A stretch of 64,000 nucleotides of DNA. Source: Nocardioides sp. Soil805 (GTDB taxonomy: Bacteria > Actinomycetota > Actinomycetes > Propionibacteriales > Nocardioidaceae). This document shows positions 33,618-46,720 of the stretch, in pieces. The stretch spans positions 310,001 through 374,000 of the forward strand of contig NZ_LMSU01000002.1 of the NCBI RefSeq assembly GCF_001429625.1, given 5' to 3'. Within the stretch, counting starts at the first letter, position 1. Each line of letters opens with the position of its first letter. The notes below the pieces were generated by a model that was not told the origin of the DNA, ran no database searches, and saw only the letters and a program-made list of their open reading frames with translations. Made by a program: the position numbers and the translations under genes.

Positions 33618-34343
33618 TCAGCCGAGCAGGCCCAGGGCGGCCAGCCGTGCGGCGACCGCGTCGCCGAACATCGCGTGGCCCTCGGGCGTGAGGTGCAGCC
33701 GGTCGGGCAGGTAGGGCAGGCGCAGGTCGCTCGTCGCGACGTACGGCACGCCGGCGGCGGCGGCGAGACGGGCGAGCAGCCGGTCGACACGGGGTACGGC
33801 GGCGGCACGCGACGGTGCCGTGGCCGGCCCCACGATCACGACCCGACGCCCCTCGAGGGCCTGCACGAGCCGTGCGAAGCCGAGGGTGATCGCGGTGGTG
33901 CTGCGGTCGTAGTCGTTGAGCCCGCCCTCGACCACGACCAGGCCCCGGGATGCCTCGACGTCCACCCGGTCGCCCCTGTCGAGACCGAGGGCCCGGGTGC
34001 CGAAGGACTGGTCGCCGCACGGGCTGGCGGTGCGGCTGAAGCCCGATCCCGAGAAGCCGGCGACGCTGACCCGACCGGGCAGCCGCGTGGGCCACGACCC
34101 GGAGAGCTCGTCGAGGCCCAGGCCCACGGACCAGGAGTCGCCGATGACCGTCACGGGTCGGCCGGAGCCGCTCACCAGGTCGGCGCGCTCGGCGGACTGC
34201 AGGGTGTGCCGCGCGCAGTACGACGTCCCGGCACCGGCCCGCTCGACGAGCTGGACCGTCAGTGCAGCGGCGGTCAGGAGGACGAGCAGCAGCGCGGGTA
34301 CGGCGTAGCGCAGGTCCACCCTCGTGATCACGGGGCACATCAT
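33618..34343 (-). CDS. Membrane-anchored SGNH/GDSL-type hydrolase
   Basis: 241 residues from the ATG at 34343; the next codon is also ATG. One N-terminal membrane helix (YAVPALLLVLLTAAALTVQLV) is followed by an SGNH hydrolase: block I VIGDSWSVGLG (Ser nucleophile), Gly block near GFSGSGFSRTA, block III GGLNDYD and block V DRLHLTPEGH (Asp and His). Family members hydrolyse esters of lipids, carbohydrates or acetyl groups. The domain should face outside the membrane. The substrate is unknown. Confidence 0.85.
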   Translation of the reverse strand: MMCPVITRVDLRYAVPALLLVLLTAAALTVQLVERAGAGTSYCARHTLQSAERADLVSGSGRPVTVIGDSWSVGLGLDELSGSWPTRLPGRVSVAGFSGSGFSRTASPCGDQSFGTRALGLDRGDRVDVEASRGLVVVEGGLNDYDRSTTAITLGFARLVQALEGRRVVIVGPATAPSRAAAVPRVDRLLARLAAAAGVPYVATSDLRLPYLPDRLHLTPEGHAMFGDAVAARLAALGLLG

Positions 34344-34457
34344 CCGGTCTGGACCACCTCGGGCGCAGGCGATTGCACCGAATTGACGTCTTCTGGTGAC
34401 CCGTCCGTGACCGCGGGAACATCCCGCTCGAGGAGTGCGTTGTGACCCATGAACGAA

Positions 34458-34478
34458 CTTGAGTTGATCCGACTCAAC
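34458..34478 (+). promoter_or_regulatory. HAIR element (HspR operator) upstream of dnaK
   Basis: CTTGAGT-N7-ACTCAAC matches the HspR-associated inverted repeat consensus CTTGAGT-N7-ACTCAAG in 13 of 14 arm positions. It lies about 90 bases before the dnaK start, and hspR is the last gene of the same operon, so feedback repression is expected from established HspR biology. Confidence 0.93.
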
Positions 34479-34568
34479 TTGTTTGTCAGACTCGCCGCAG
34501 GTCGGCACAATGACCTCACCGAGACATCCAGCTATCCCATTCAGCTATCCCAGCGGAGGTAACACCCC

Positions 34569-36430
<1,862 letters not shown>

Positions 36431-36434
<4 letters not shown>

Positions 36435-37114
36435 CCTCTTCCCACGACGAGTCCTTCAGGGACGCGGCGGGCGAGATGGCCAACGAGACCGAGGTCGAGG
36501 TGACGCCCCAGGGCGCCGCCTCGGCCTCGGCCGGCACCCCCGGCTCCGACACCACGGAGCCGGCGGGCACGCCGGGCGGCGACTCCTCGGCCGCGTCGAC
36601 CGATGAGCAGCCCGACGCCGACCAGCCGACCGACGCCGACGTCGACAACGACACGGACACCGAGGTCGACGAGCTGACCGCGATGAAGGGGTCGCTGGCC
36701 GACCTCACCCACGACCTGCAGCGGCTCTCGGCGGAGTACGCCAACTACCGCAAGCGGGTCGACCGGGACCGTCAGCTGGTGGCCGACAACGCGGCGTACA
36801 AGGCCCTGGCCCCGGTCATCGAGGTGCTCGACACCATCGACCGGGCGCGTGAGCACGGCGAGCTGGACGGCGGCTTCAAGGCCGTGGCCGACCAGCTCGA
36901 GCGCGCCGTGGCCTCGTCCGGCCTGGTCCGCTTCGGCGCGCCGGGCGACGCGTTCGACCCGACGCGGCACGAGGCGCTCAGCCACCTCGGCGAGGACGCG
37001 GAGGTCAGCGTCACCACGGTCAAGCACGTCGCCAAGGGCGGCTACACGATCGGCGACCGGGTGGTCCGGGCCGCGCAGGTCCTGGTGGTCGACCCGGCCG
37101 CGCCGACCGCGTGA
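36431..37114 (+). CDS. grpE: Nucleotide exchange factor GrpE
   Basis: 227 residues from a GTG that overlaps the dnaK stop by 4 bases. The first 75 residues are acidic, disordered and low in complexity. The coiled coil [25 protein letters not shown] and the C-terminal beta domain ([27 protein letters not shown]) are typical. It releases ADP from DnaK. The long acidic N-terminus is common in actinobacteria. Confidence 0.96.
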
Positions 37115-37168
37115 CCCAGCCCCGGCACGGCACGATGCACGACACGAGGCGCGAGAGGAGGGGATGGC

Positions 37169-38356
37169 ATGGCTGACAACGACGGTTTCCGCAACGACTG
37201 GGCGACCAAGGACTTCTACGCCGTGCTGGGCGTGGCCAAGGACGCGTCCGCGGACGACGTCAAGAAGGCCTACCGCAAGCTCGCCCGGGCCAACCACCCC
37301 GACTCCAACCCCGGTGACACCGCCAAGCACGACCGGTTCAAGGCGGTCGCCGAGGCCTACGACGTCGTCGGTGACCCCGACAAGCGCACCAAGTACGACG
37401 AGTTCCGCCGGTTGCAGTCCAGCGGCGGCTTCGGCGGCTTCGGGGGCGGCGCCGGCCAGCCGGGCGGTTTCGGCGGGGGCGGGTTCGACATCAACGACCT
37501 GCTCCGCGACCGCGCCGGCGGCGGGTCCGGCGGTCTCGGCGACATGTTCGGCGACATCTTCGGCGGCGGCGGGGCGCGGACGCGCCAGCCGCGGCCGCGG
37601 CGGGGCACCGACATCGAGACGTCGGCCACGATCGGGTTCGTCGACGCCCTGGAGGGCGTCACGATCTCGCTGCGGCTGACCTCCGACGCCGCCTGCTCGA
37701 CCTGTCAGGGCACGGGCGGCAAGCCCGGCACCCGCCCGCACATCTGCCCCGAGTGCGAGGGCGCCGGCTTCGTCGTGGCCAGCGCGGGCGGCGGCTTCTC
37801 GATGAACGAGACCTGCCCTGCCTGCGGCGGTCGTCAGCTCGTCTACGACGAGGCGTGCCCGACGTGCCACGGCTCCGGCCACGGCACCTCGGCGCGCACG
37901 ATCTCGGCGCGGATCCCCGCCGGCGTCAAGGACGGCCAGCGGATCCGGCTCAAGGGCAAGGGAGCCCCCGGCGACAGCGGCGGCCCGGCCGGCGACCTGT
38001 TCGTCGCCGTCAAGGTGTCCCCGCACCGCGTCTTCGGCCGCAAGGGGGACAACCTGACGATCGAGGTGCCGGTCTCGTTCGACGAGGCCGCGCTCGGGGC
38101 GGACATCAAGGTCCCCACCCTCGGCGGCGCCCCGGTCACGCTCAAGCTGCCGGCCGGCACGCCCAACGGACGCACCTTCCGGGTGCGCGGCAAGGGCGCG
38201 ACCCGGGCCGACGGCTCGAAGGGCGACCTGCTCGCCACCGTCGAGGTGCACGTGCCCGCCACCTTGGACACCGCGGCGCGGGAGGCGCTCGAGGCCTACC
38301 GGACGGCCACGGCCGGCTCTACTCCGCTGCGCACGAACCTGTTCGAGGCGCGCTGA
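37169..38356 (+). CDS. dnaJ: Co-chaperone DnaJ (Hsp40)
   Basis: 395 residues. The J-domain begins DFYAVLGVAKDASADDVKKAY and contains the HPD motif (NHPDSN, residues about 50-52). A Gly/Phe-rich stretch follows, from about residue 88. The four zinc-finger repeats are CSTCQGTG, CPECEGAG, CPACGG and CPTCHGSG, then two C-terminal client-binding domains. GGAGAGGAGGGG precedes the ATG. It delivers clients to DnaK and stimulates its ATPase. Confidence 0.97.
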   Translation: MADNDGFRNDWATKDFYAVLGVAKDASADDVKKAYRKLARANHPDSNPGDTAKHDRFKAVAEAYDVVGDPDKRTKYDEFRRLQSSGGFGGFGGGAGQPGGFGGGGFDINDLLRDRAGGGSGGLGDMFGDIFGGGGARTRQPRPRRGTDIETSATIGFVDALEGVTISLRLTSDAACSTCQGTGGKPGTRPHICPECEGAGFVVASAGGGFSMNETCPACGGRQLVYDEACPTCHGSGHGTSARTISARIPAGVKDGQRIRLKGKGAPGDSGGPAGDLFVAVKVSPHRVFGRKGDNLTIEVPVSFDEAALGADIKVPTLGGAPVTLKLPAGTPNGRTFRVRGKGATRADGSKGDLLATVEVHVPATLDTAAREALEAYRTATAGSTPLRTNLFEAR

Positions 38357-38357
38357 C

Positions 38358-38792
38358 ATGACCACGGCGAGGGGACCGTTCGGCAGCCCGTCACCCGACA
38401 TGGCGGTCTACGTCATCAGCGTGGCCGCCGAGCTCACCGGGCTGCACCCGCAGACGCTGCGGGCCTACGAGCGGATGGGGCTGATCGCCCCCGGACGCAC
38501 GCCCGGCGGCGGTCGCCGCTACTCCCACCGCGACCTCGAGCTGCTGCGCGAGATCGCCGACCTCACCAGTGCCGGCATCGGCCTGGAGGGTGTACGCCGC
38601 ATCCTCGAGCTCGACAACCAGGTCAACGCCCTGCGGGCGCGCAACGACGAGCTGGTCGCCGAGCTGGCCGCCACCCGCGAGGCGCTGGGCCAGGCGCTCG
38701 CCGCGGCCCGCGGCTCGTCGCCCAACAAGCTGCCCGTGCTCCGGGGCCCGGACCCGGGCCAGTCCCTCATGGTCTGGCGCCGCCCCCGCTGA
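38358..38792 (+). CDS. hspR: Heat-shock repressor HspR (MerR family)
   Basis: 144 residues, starting 2 bases after the dnaJ stop. The MerR winged HTH is VYVISVAAELTGLHPQTLRA, with YERMGLIAPGRT and GGRRYSHRDLELL. The short C-terminal tail SLMVWRRPR resembles the conserved end of actinobacterial HspR. It should bind the HAIR sites at 34458 and 43859 and repress the dnaK operon and clpB, with DnaK acting as co-repressor in studied actinobacteria (established knowledge). Confidence 0.97.
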   Translation: MTTARGPFGSPSPDMAVYVISVAAELTGLHPQTLRAYERMGLIAPGRTPGGGRRYSHRDLELLREIADLTSAGIGLEGVRRILELDNQVNALRARNDELVAELAATREALGQALAAARGSSPNKLPVLRGPDPGQSLMVWRRPR

Positions 38793-38824
38793 CCTGCTCG
38801 TCAGCAGCCCGGCGGCCGGCGGGT

Positions 38825-38936
38825 GGGGAACGAGGTCGGCCCGCCCCGCGACGTACGAGCCCGCTTCGTTCCCCGGCCGCGCGTGCGGGGAACGAGATCG
38901 GCGTACGACGCCGTGGGGAGCCGCCTTTCGTTCCCC
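38825..38936. repeat. Two tandem copies of palindromic element B between convergent genes
   Basis: GGGGAACGA/TCGTTCCCC arms occur twice: 38825-38833 with 38866-38874, and 38887-38895 with 38928-38936. The arm-to-arm distance (41 bases) is the same in both. The second copy shares ACGAGATCGGCGTACGACG with the copy at 55009. The rest of the 257-base gap between hspR and the kinase gene shows nothing gene-like. Confidence 0.85.
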
Positions 38937-39049
38937 ACACCTCCCGGTGGCGACACATCGCCTCGGCGGCCACGCAGAGTGGCCGCGGACGACGGTGGAG
39001 GTGGCCTGCGAGCTGCTGTACGCCGCCAGTGTGGCTGCGCGCAGCGCGC

Positions 39050-40003
39050 CTAGCGCTCGCGCTCGGCCAGGAACTGCTCCACCTCGGCCGCGGTCGGCGC
39101 CGTCGCGGGGCCGCGCCGGGTCACCTTGATCGCCGCGGCGGCGTTGGCCCGCCGGCAGGCGTCCACCCAGCCGTGGCCGGCCGCGACGTCGGCGACGAGC
39201 GCGCCGGTGTGGGTGTCGCCGGCGCCGTTGGTGTCGACGGCCTTCTGCGGGAAGCCGGGCAGCAGTGTCGTCTCCCCCCGCAGCGTCACCGCACACCCGG
39301 CCGGACCGTCGCGCACGATGGTGACCGCGTCGCCGCGCAGCAGCGGGGCCAGCGCGTGGGCCGGGGCGGACATCGAGTCGGCGCCGTCCTCCAGGGGTCG
39401 TCCCAGGGCGGCGAGCAGGTCGGCGGCCTCCTCGGCGTTGCCCGACCAGACGTCGGTGTGCGCCAGCATCGGGTCGCGGACCTCGGCGGGGAGGTGGGCG
39501 AACGCCGCCCCCGGGTCGAGCACGACGACCACGCCCGCGTCGAGGGTCGGCAGCCAGGCGAGCAGCGGGTCCCGCGTCTCCGCGAGCACGAGCGAGTAGC
39601 CGGTGACGCACACGAGGTCGCCGGCGACGGGGGCGGAGGTGGCGAGCGACTCCACGCTGATGTCGCGCTCGGCGCCCTGGGTCGTCACGAAGGTCCGCTC
39701 GGCCGACGGCTCGACCAGCACCAGGCAGGTGGCCGTGTCCCGGGCGGTGATCGCCGGGGCGGAGACCTCGACGTGCTCGGCGGCCAGCGAGGCGCGGACC
39801 AGGTCGCCGTTGGGGCCGGTGCCGTGCGCTCCGGCGTGCACGCACGCCGCCCCGAAGCGGGCCGCGGCGACGAGCACGTTGACCGCGCCCCCGGCGTACC
39901 TCGTGCTGGAGGCGGCCATCACGTTCTGTCCGCGTCGCGGCAGCGACGGCACCTCCACCACCACGTCGACGAGCGCCTGGCCGGTGTGGATCACCCGGCT
40001 CAC
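39050..40003 (-). CDS. PfkB family carbohydrate kinase
   Basis: 317 residues from a GTG at 40003. The PfkB N-terminal signature is near GGAVNVLVAAARFGA, and the C-terminal one is DTNGAGDTHTGALVAD, which includes the catalytic Asp and the anion hole GAGD. ATP-dependent phosphorylation of a sugar or nucleoside is the family role; the sugar is not predictable. The GTG overlaps the stop of the isochorismatase-type gene (GTGA), so the pair is coupled. Confidence 0.9.
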   Translation of the reverse strand: MSRVIHTGQALVDVVVEVPSLPRRGQNVMAASSTRYAGGAVNVLVAAARFGAACVHAGAHGTGPNGDLVRASLAAEHVEVSAPAITARDTATCLVLVEPSAERTFVTTQGAERDISVESLATSAPVAGDLVCVTGYSLVLAETRDPLLAWLPTLDAGVVVVLDPGAAFAHLPAEVRDPMLAHTDVWSGNAEEAADLLAALGRPLEDGADSMSAPAHALAPLLRGDAVTIVRDGPAGCAVTLRGETTLLPGFPQKAVDTNGAGDTHTGALVADVAAGHGWVDACRRANAAAAIKVTRRGPATAPTAAEVEQFLAERER

Positions 40004-40554
40004 CCGAGCACCCCCGCCAGGACCTCCGCCGTCGTGGCGAGGGTGATCTGCGGCGGGTAGAGCGCCATCACGTCCAGCGCGGCCTGGTGGTTGTCCGGGG
40101 TCGACCCGGCGCAGGCGTCGGTGACCACGGTGAGGGTGGCGCCCGCGTCGGCGGCGGCCAGCGCGGTGGAGACGACGCAGCAGTCGGTGGACACGCCGGC
40201 GACGACGAGGTGCGGCGTCGGGCCGGTGATCGCCGCCAGGTCGGCCCCCCACTTGCCGAAGGTCGTCGCCGTCACCACCGGGGCGTCGATGTCGCGGACC
40301 TCGTCGACGAGGTCGTAGAGGCGGTCCTCGGCGGGGACGCGCGCGAACGGCCAGGCCTCGAGGTAGGGCCCCCAGCTGCCCCGCGCGGGGTCCGGCGCCA
40401 CCCAGCGGGTCAGCACCGTGCGCCCGGCGTACCGCTCGGCCAGCCGGTGCACGGGGTCCAGGATCCCGGCGAACATCGGCGAGCCCCACGGGCTGTCGGG
40501 CGAGGCGAAGATGTGCTGCGGGTCGATCACCAGCAGCCAGGGGTCACGAGCCAT
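40000..40554 (-). CDS. Isochorismatase family cysteine hydrolase
   Basis: 184 residues from the ATG at 40554. The catalytic triad of the family is visible: Asp in LVIDPQ, Lys in FGKWGAD and Cys in VSTDCCVVSTALAA. Family members cleave isochorismate, nicotinamide or other amides. The first gene of a coupled pair with a sugar kinase suggests a joint salvage or catabolic step, for example of a nucleoside-like or amide compound (inference). Confidence 0.88.
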   Translation of the reverse strand: MARDPWLLVIDPQHIFASPDSPWGSPMFAGILDPVHRLAERYAGRTVLTRWVAPDPARGSWGPYLEAWPFARVPAEDRLYDLVDEVRDIDAPVVTATTFGKWGADLAAITGPTPHLVVAGVSTDCCVVSTALAAADAGATLTVVTDACAGSTPDNHQAALDVMALYPPQITLATTAEVLAGVLG

Positions 40555-40559
40555 GCGCG

Positions 40560-41360
40560 TCACTCTGACAGCCAGTGGCCGGGACGGTCGAGACCGCCGG
40601 GCAGCCGCGTGGCGGCGTTGCCGCGCATCGCGTTGAGCTGGGGCTGGGTCAGGAAGAGCGCGCCGGCCAGCGTCGCGTCGCGGACGTCGGTGTCGCGGAC
40701 GTCCGCGCCCAGCAGGTCGGCCTCGCTGAGGTCGGCACCGCGCAGGTCGGCGGCGATGAGCAGCGCTCCGCGCAGGGCCGCGCCGCGCAGGTCGGTGCCG
40801 CGCAGGTCGGTGCCGGCGAGGTCGTCGTGGGCCAGGTCGATCCGGCCGGCCCACCGGGCCCGCGCCCGTGCGCTGGCGCGAGCCAGCACGTCACCCACCT
40901 CGACGCGCAGGGTGTCGACGTCGAGGGCGAGCAGCTCCTCCGGAGTCCCCGCGACCTGTACGGCGAGCCGGTCGAGGAGGTCGCCCGTCACGCCGGCCAC
41001 GCGCTCCTCGGCCTCGGTGAGGTGCGCGAGCATCTCGTGGAGCTGACGCATGACGGAGAGCACCGCGGCCATCTCGCCGAGGTTGTCCTGCTCGCGCCAG
41101 GACACACCGCCGTACGTCACCTGCGAGACCTGCTGGCCGGCGCCGAAGCAGTCGAAGACCGTGCATCCGGGCCAGCCGTCCTCGCGCAGCGTGGCGTGGA
41201 TGCCGCACCTGTCGTCGTCACCGAGGTGGTGGCAGGGAGTGCCGCTGGGCTTGGTCGTGCCGAAGCCCGCCTCGCGCGAGAACGGCATCAGGACGCAGCA
41301 CAGCCCGAAGCAGCTCGAGCAGTCCGCGCGCAGGACGGGGAGGGTCACCCGGCCCATCAT
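40560..41360 (-). CDS. Cys-rich (YkgJ-like) domain fused to pentapeptide repeats
   Basis: 266 residues; the start could be either of two adjacent ATG codons or a GTG at 41348. The N-terminal third has a Cys cluster: CSSCFGLCC near residue 16, PCHHLGDDDRCGIH and GWPGCTVFDCFGAG. This resembles the metal-binding YkgJ/UPF0153-type domain. The last 90 residues are pentapeptide repeats, A(D/N)LxX type (DLAGTDLRGTDLRGAALRGA), that form a right-handed quadrilateral beta-helix. The combination is seen in actinobacteria, with no established role. It sits next to the small membrane peptide gene. Confidence 0.75.
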   Translation of the reverse strand: MMGRVTLPVLRADCSSCFGLCCVLMPFSREAGFGTTKPSGTPCHHLGDDDRCGIHATLREDGWPGCTVFDCFGAGQQVSQVTYGGVSWREQDNLGEMAAVLSVMRQLHEMLAHLTEAEERVAGVTGDLLDRLAVQVAGTPEELLALDVDTLRVEVGDVLARASARARARWAGRIDLAHDDLAGTDLRGTDLRGAALRGALLIAADLRGADLSEADLLGADVRDTDVRDATLAGALFLTQPQLNAMRGNAATRLPGGLDRPGHWLSE

Positions 41361-41383
41361 GGCGGGTCGCCGCGGACCCGCGG

Positions 41384-41491
41384 TCAGCGGTAGTAGCCGC
41401 CCGCGATCGCGTAGGCGTTGACGACGATGAGCACGGCGAAGGCGGCGCCGACGTACCGGTTGTCGGTGATGTGATTCCCGAGCCACTTCAT
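41384..41491 (-). CDS. 35-residue single-helix membrane peptide
   Basis: ATG at 41491 to TGA at 41384-41386. The frame encodes MKWLGNHITDNR, a hydrophobic stretch YVGAAFAVLIVVNAYAIAG, and a short GYYR end. The helix is long enough to span the membrane. The ribosome site is weak (GGTCGGCGAC). Support is the helix quality and the tight fit between neighbouring genes. No family recognised. Confidence 0.55.
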   Translation of the reverse strand: MKWLGNHITDNRYVGAAFAVLIVVNAYAIAGGYYR

Positions 41492-41555
41492 GTCGCCGAC
41501 CGTGGCACCGGCGCGGGAGGGGTGTCGAGGGGAGCGGGCGGATCCCGTCACGGAA

Positions 41556-42674
41556 TTACCCCAATCGGGGAGGGGTGGTCCGGACCTCGTGGCGCGCCCG
41601 GTAGGCGTGCACCGGCTGCCAGGCGTCGTGCAGCGTGGTCAGCAGGCTGAGGAGCAGCACGAAGAAGAAGGCCGCGCCCTCGTCGATGTCGCGGGGGCCG
41701 AGGAGCACCCGGGCGACGAGCACCAGCCCGACGTTGAGGGCGATGCGCACGCCGAAGGCCACCAGGAGGGACTCGGTGCTGCGTCCGCGCCGCGCCGCGG
41801 CCAGCACGACGGCGGCGTTGAGCACGACCAGCACGGAGATGCCGACGAGGAGCTCGAGGTTGGACGCCCGGACGCCGGGCACGGTCTGGGCGAAGATCAC
41901 CGAGAGCAGCCCTACGAGCACGACCTTCTCGATCGTGACCTCGGAGCGCACCCGTGCGGTGTCGGCCCGCCACGCCGCCCGCTCGGCGGCCGTGTCCATC
42001 TCCGCCGGCAGGGGGTCGGGAGTGATCCGCAGCGGCCAGTCGGGCTCGGGCAGGCGCGGGCGGACGACGAACCACAGCACCGCCGCCAGCACCGTGAGGA
42101 GCCCGATGAGCAAGGGCCAGGCCCAGTCGTACTCGGCCAGCGTGTCGGTCACGTCGAGCTGGGCGACGTGGATCCAGTACTCCTGGGGGAGCTTGACGAA
42201 CACCCAGATGAGGCCGGCCACCACGATCCACCAGCGGCGTACGAACCGGACCGGGTCCCACCGCGAGCGCACGGCCTCGTAGGCGATGAAGAAGTACTCG
42301 AAGGTGTTGGGGAAGATCAGCAGCAGCACCCGGGACTGGAGCAGCTCGAAGGCCACCACCCCCACCAGTCGGTAGAAGTAGAGGAACTGGCTGACCTGGA
42401 AGGCGCCCGGGGAGACCCAGTTGCGCAGCGTCGACAGGTAGGCGATCGCCAGGTAGTAGACGTCCATGGCCTTGTCGTAGCCCTGGTAGCCGGGAGGGTC
42501 GTAGCCGAACGCCTGGAACACCGTCTGGTCGACCGCGTCCACCACCAGGCACGCCACGATCGCCGGCAGCGGGTAGAGCGGGATGAGCAGCGGCAGCAGG
42601 AACCGCACCCCGACCACGACCACGAACAGCCAGACCATGCGGACGAGCATGGCGCCCCGCGTCGGCCGTGTCAC
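41556..42674 (-). CDS. Polytopic membrane protein of unknown function
   Basis: 372 residues with about 9-10 hydrophobic helices, starting with VRMVWLFVVVVGVRFLLPLLIPL. An extended, charged loop (about residues 205-240, LPAEMDTAAERAAWR) separates two halves. I see no enzyme motif. The conserved-looking region is VVDAVDQTVFQAFGYDPPGYQGYDKAMD. It is a predicted inner-membrane protein with an unknown role. Confidence 0.75.
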   Translation of the reverse strand: MTRPTRGAMLVRMVWLFVVVVGVRFLLPLLIPLYPLPAIVACLVVDAVDQTVFQAFGYDPPGYQGYDKAMDVYYLAIAYLSTLRNWVSPGAFQVSQFLYFYRLVGVVAFELLQSRVLLLIFPNTFEYFFIAYEAVRSRWDPVRFVRRWWIVVAGLIWVFVKLPQEYWIHVAQLDVTDTLAEYDWAWPLLIGLLTVLAAVLWFVVRPRLPEPDWPLRITPDPLPAEMDTAAERAAWRADTARVRSEVTIEKVVLVGLLSVIFAQTVPGVRASNLELLVGISVLVVLNAAVVLAAARRGRSTESLLVAFGVRIALNVGLVLVARVLLGPRDIDEGAAFFFVLLLSLLTTLHDAWQPVHAYRARHEVRTTPPRLG

Positions 42675-42720
42675 CCGAACCGGGCACCGGTCTGGTCGGC
42701 GTCACCGGCAGACTGGCGCC

Positions 42721-43122
42721 ATGACCGGCACCTTCGTCGTCGCCGCGGTCGCCTTCGTGCGCGACGGCCGCGTGCTCACCGTCCGCAAGCGCGGCACCTG
42801 CCGCTTCATGCTGCCGGGCGGCAAGCTGGAGCCGGGGGAGAGCGCGTACGCCGCGGCGGTGCGCGAGGTGTGCGAGGAGGTCGGGCTCGAGGTCGACGAC
42901 CTGACGCTGCTGGGCCGGTTCACCGCCGACGCCGCCAACGAGCCGGGACACCTCGTCGAGTCCACCGTGTACGCCGCGTCGCTGCCGGAGGGGGCGGAGC
43001 CCGCTCCGGCGGGGGAGATCGCAGAGCTCAGGTGGGTCGACCTGGACGCCGCGGGTGGCGTCCACGACGACCTCGCGCCGCTGCTCGTCGACCACGTGCT
43101 GCCCCGGCTGCGACGGGTGTGA
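42721..43122 (+). CDS. NUDIX hydrolase
   Basis: 133 residues. The Nudix box is complete: GGKLEPGESAYAAAVREVCEEVG, with the family pattern Gx5Ex7REUxEExGU. It hydrolyses a nucleoside diphosphate linked to another group, usually with Mg2+. The residues around the box do not identify the substrate; (d)NTP housecleaning is possible. It is convergent with the 202-residue gene downstream. Confidence 0.92.
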   Translation: MTGTFVVAAVAFVRDGRVLTVRKRGTCRFMLPGGKLEPGESAYAAAVREVCEEVGLEVDDLTLLGRFTADAANEPGHLVESTVYAASLPEGAEPAPAGEIAELRWVDLDAAGGVHDDLAPLLVDHVLPRLRRV

Positions 43123-43151
43123 GACCGGGGCGGCGAGCCACGGTCGCCGGG

Positions 43152-43760
43152 TCAGCCCGGCGTGTCCATCCGGGGCTGCCGCAGGTCGAAGAAGCTCCGC
43201 TCGCCGACGGTGAGGGACTCCATCTCGTCCATCAGGGCCTTCAGCTCGGCCGGGGGCTCCTGCTGCTCCGCGGCACGCGCCTCGGCCTCCGACCGGAACC
43301 AGATGACCATGGTCCACTCGCCGTCCCCGTGGTAGGCCGAGAGGGTGCCGAGGATGTCCGGTCGGAACGCCTGCCAGTCGGTCGGGTCGGCGGCCATGAG
43401 CTCGCGGCTCCGGTCGGGATCGCTGGTCCGGCCCTGCATCACCTGCACGAAGCCCGCCCGGTCGGGGTCGCCGTACGTGTCGGCGTCCACGGCGGTGCTG
43501 TCGTGGAACGCCGGCTCGGCCGTGAACGTCGCGGCCATCCGCTCCCACCAGGCTCCTTGCTCGGGACGGTCGCTGTTGCGCCGCGCGGCCTCCTCGGACT
43601 CGAAGCGGGCCAGCGCCACGAGCATCCCGTCGTCGGTCACGCCCCCCGTGCTGCCGAGCCAGCCCTCGGCCCCCGGAGCCAGGTCGCGCACCCACTCGTC
43701 CATGAGGCCGACGACGTCGGCACCGTCCTGCACCGGCCCCTGGAACACCTGCACGAACAT
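43152..43760 (-). CDS. Two-half dimeric alpha/beta-barrel-like protein
   Basis: 202 residues that appear as two related halves: MFVQVFQGPVQDGADV at the start and GFVQVMQGRTSDPDRS near residue 102, each followed by a similar helix/strand order (VALARFESEEAARR and TMVIWFRSEAEARA). This is the pattern of fused ferredoxin-like (antibiotic biosynthesis monooxygenase-like) domains. No catalytic residues are recognised and no function is assigned. Confidence 0.7.
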   Translation of the reverse strand: MFVQVFQGPVQDGADVVGLMDEWVRDLAPGAEGWLGSTGGVTDDGMLVALARFESEEAARRNSDRPEQGAWWERMAATFTAEPAFHDSTAVDADTYGDPDRAGFVQVMQGRTSDPDRSRELMAADPTDWQAFRPDILGTLSAYHGDGEWTMVIWFRSEAEARAAEQQEPPAELKALMDEMESLTVGERSFFDLRQPRMDTPG

Positions 43761-43858
43761 GTCGACCTCCTGTGTCCCGACCTGCGACCGCCCTGACCTG
43801 CGACGCTACGCCGGGCGCTCCCGCGCGGGTATCGCACGAAGGGGCCAACTTCGGCAAA

Positions 43859-43879
43859 GTTGAGGGGAATCGACTCAAC
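43859..43879 (+). promoter_or_regulatory. HAIR-like element upstream of clpB
   Basis: GTTGAGG-N7-ACTCAAC keeps 5 of 7 left and 6 of 7 right consensus positions of the HspR operator. It is about 80 bases before the clpB start. The site supports control of clpB by HspR, as known in other actinobacteria. Confidence 0.85.
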
Positions 43880-43960
43880 TTCTGGCGCGTTGAGAACGGT
43901 GGGACCACAGTGGTCCCACGCACCACCGGATGCACGTACGACCACGAGGGAGATCCGCAG

Positions 43961-46543
<2,583 letters not shown>

Positions 46544-46559
46544 GGCTGACCCCTTGCGG

Positions 46560-46587
46560 CAGAGTCCCCGCTCAGGCGGGGACTCTG
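46560..46587 (+). terminator. Intrinsic-type hairpin after clpB
   Basis: A perfect 12-bp stem CAGAGTCCCCGC/GCGGGGACTCTG (46560-46571 with 46576-46587) has a TCAG loop. It begins 17 bases past the clpB stop. No U-tract follows. Confidence 0.85.
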
Positions 46588-46720
46588 TCACCGGGTGACC
46601 GTTGCAACGGTCACAAGGTGTCGGACTCGCCGACGAAGTGACGCGTCAGGGCCGTACGACGCCGCGCGGTCCCCGGCGATCCTCAGTCGACGATCAGGCC
46701 GCTGCGCGATGCTGGGTCCC

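Noticed and set aside
46544..46720. Additional small gene after clpB
   Set aside because: Only the terminator hairpin and the leader of the CPBP gene could be supported; an ATG-started longer version of the CPBP protein has a non-hydrophobic Arg-rich start.
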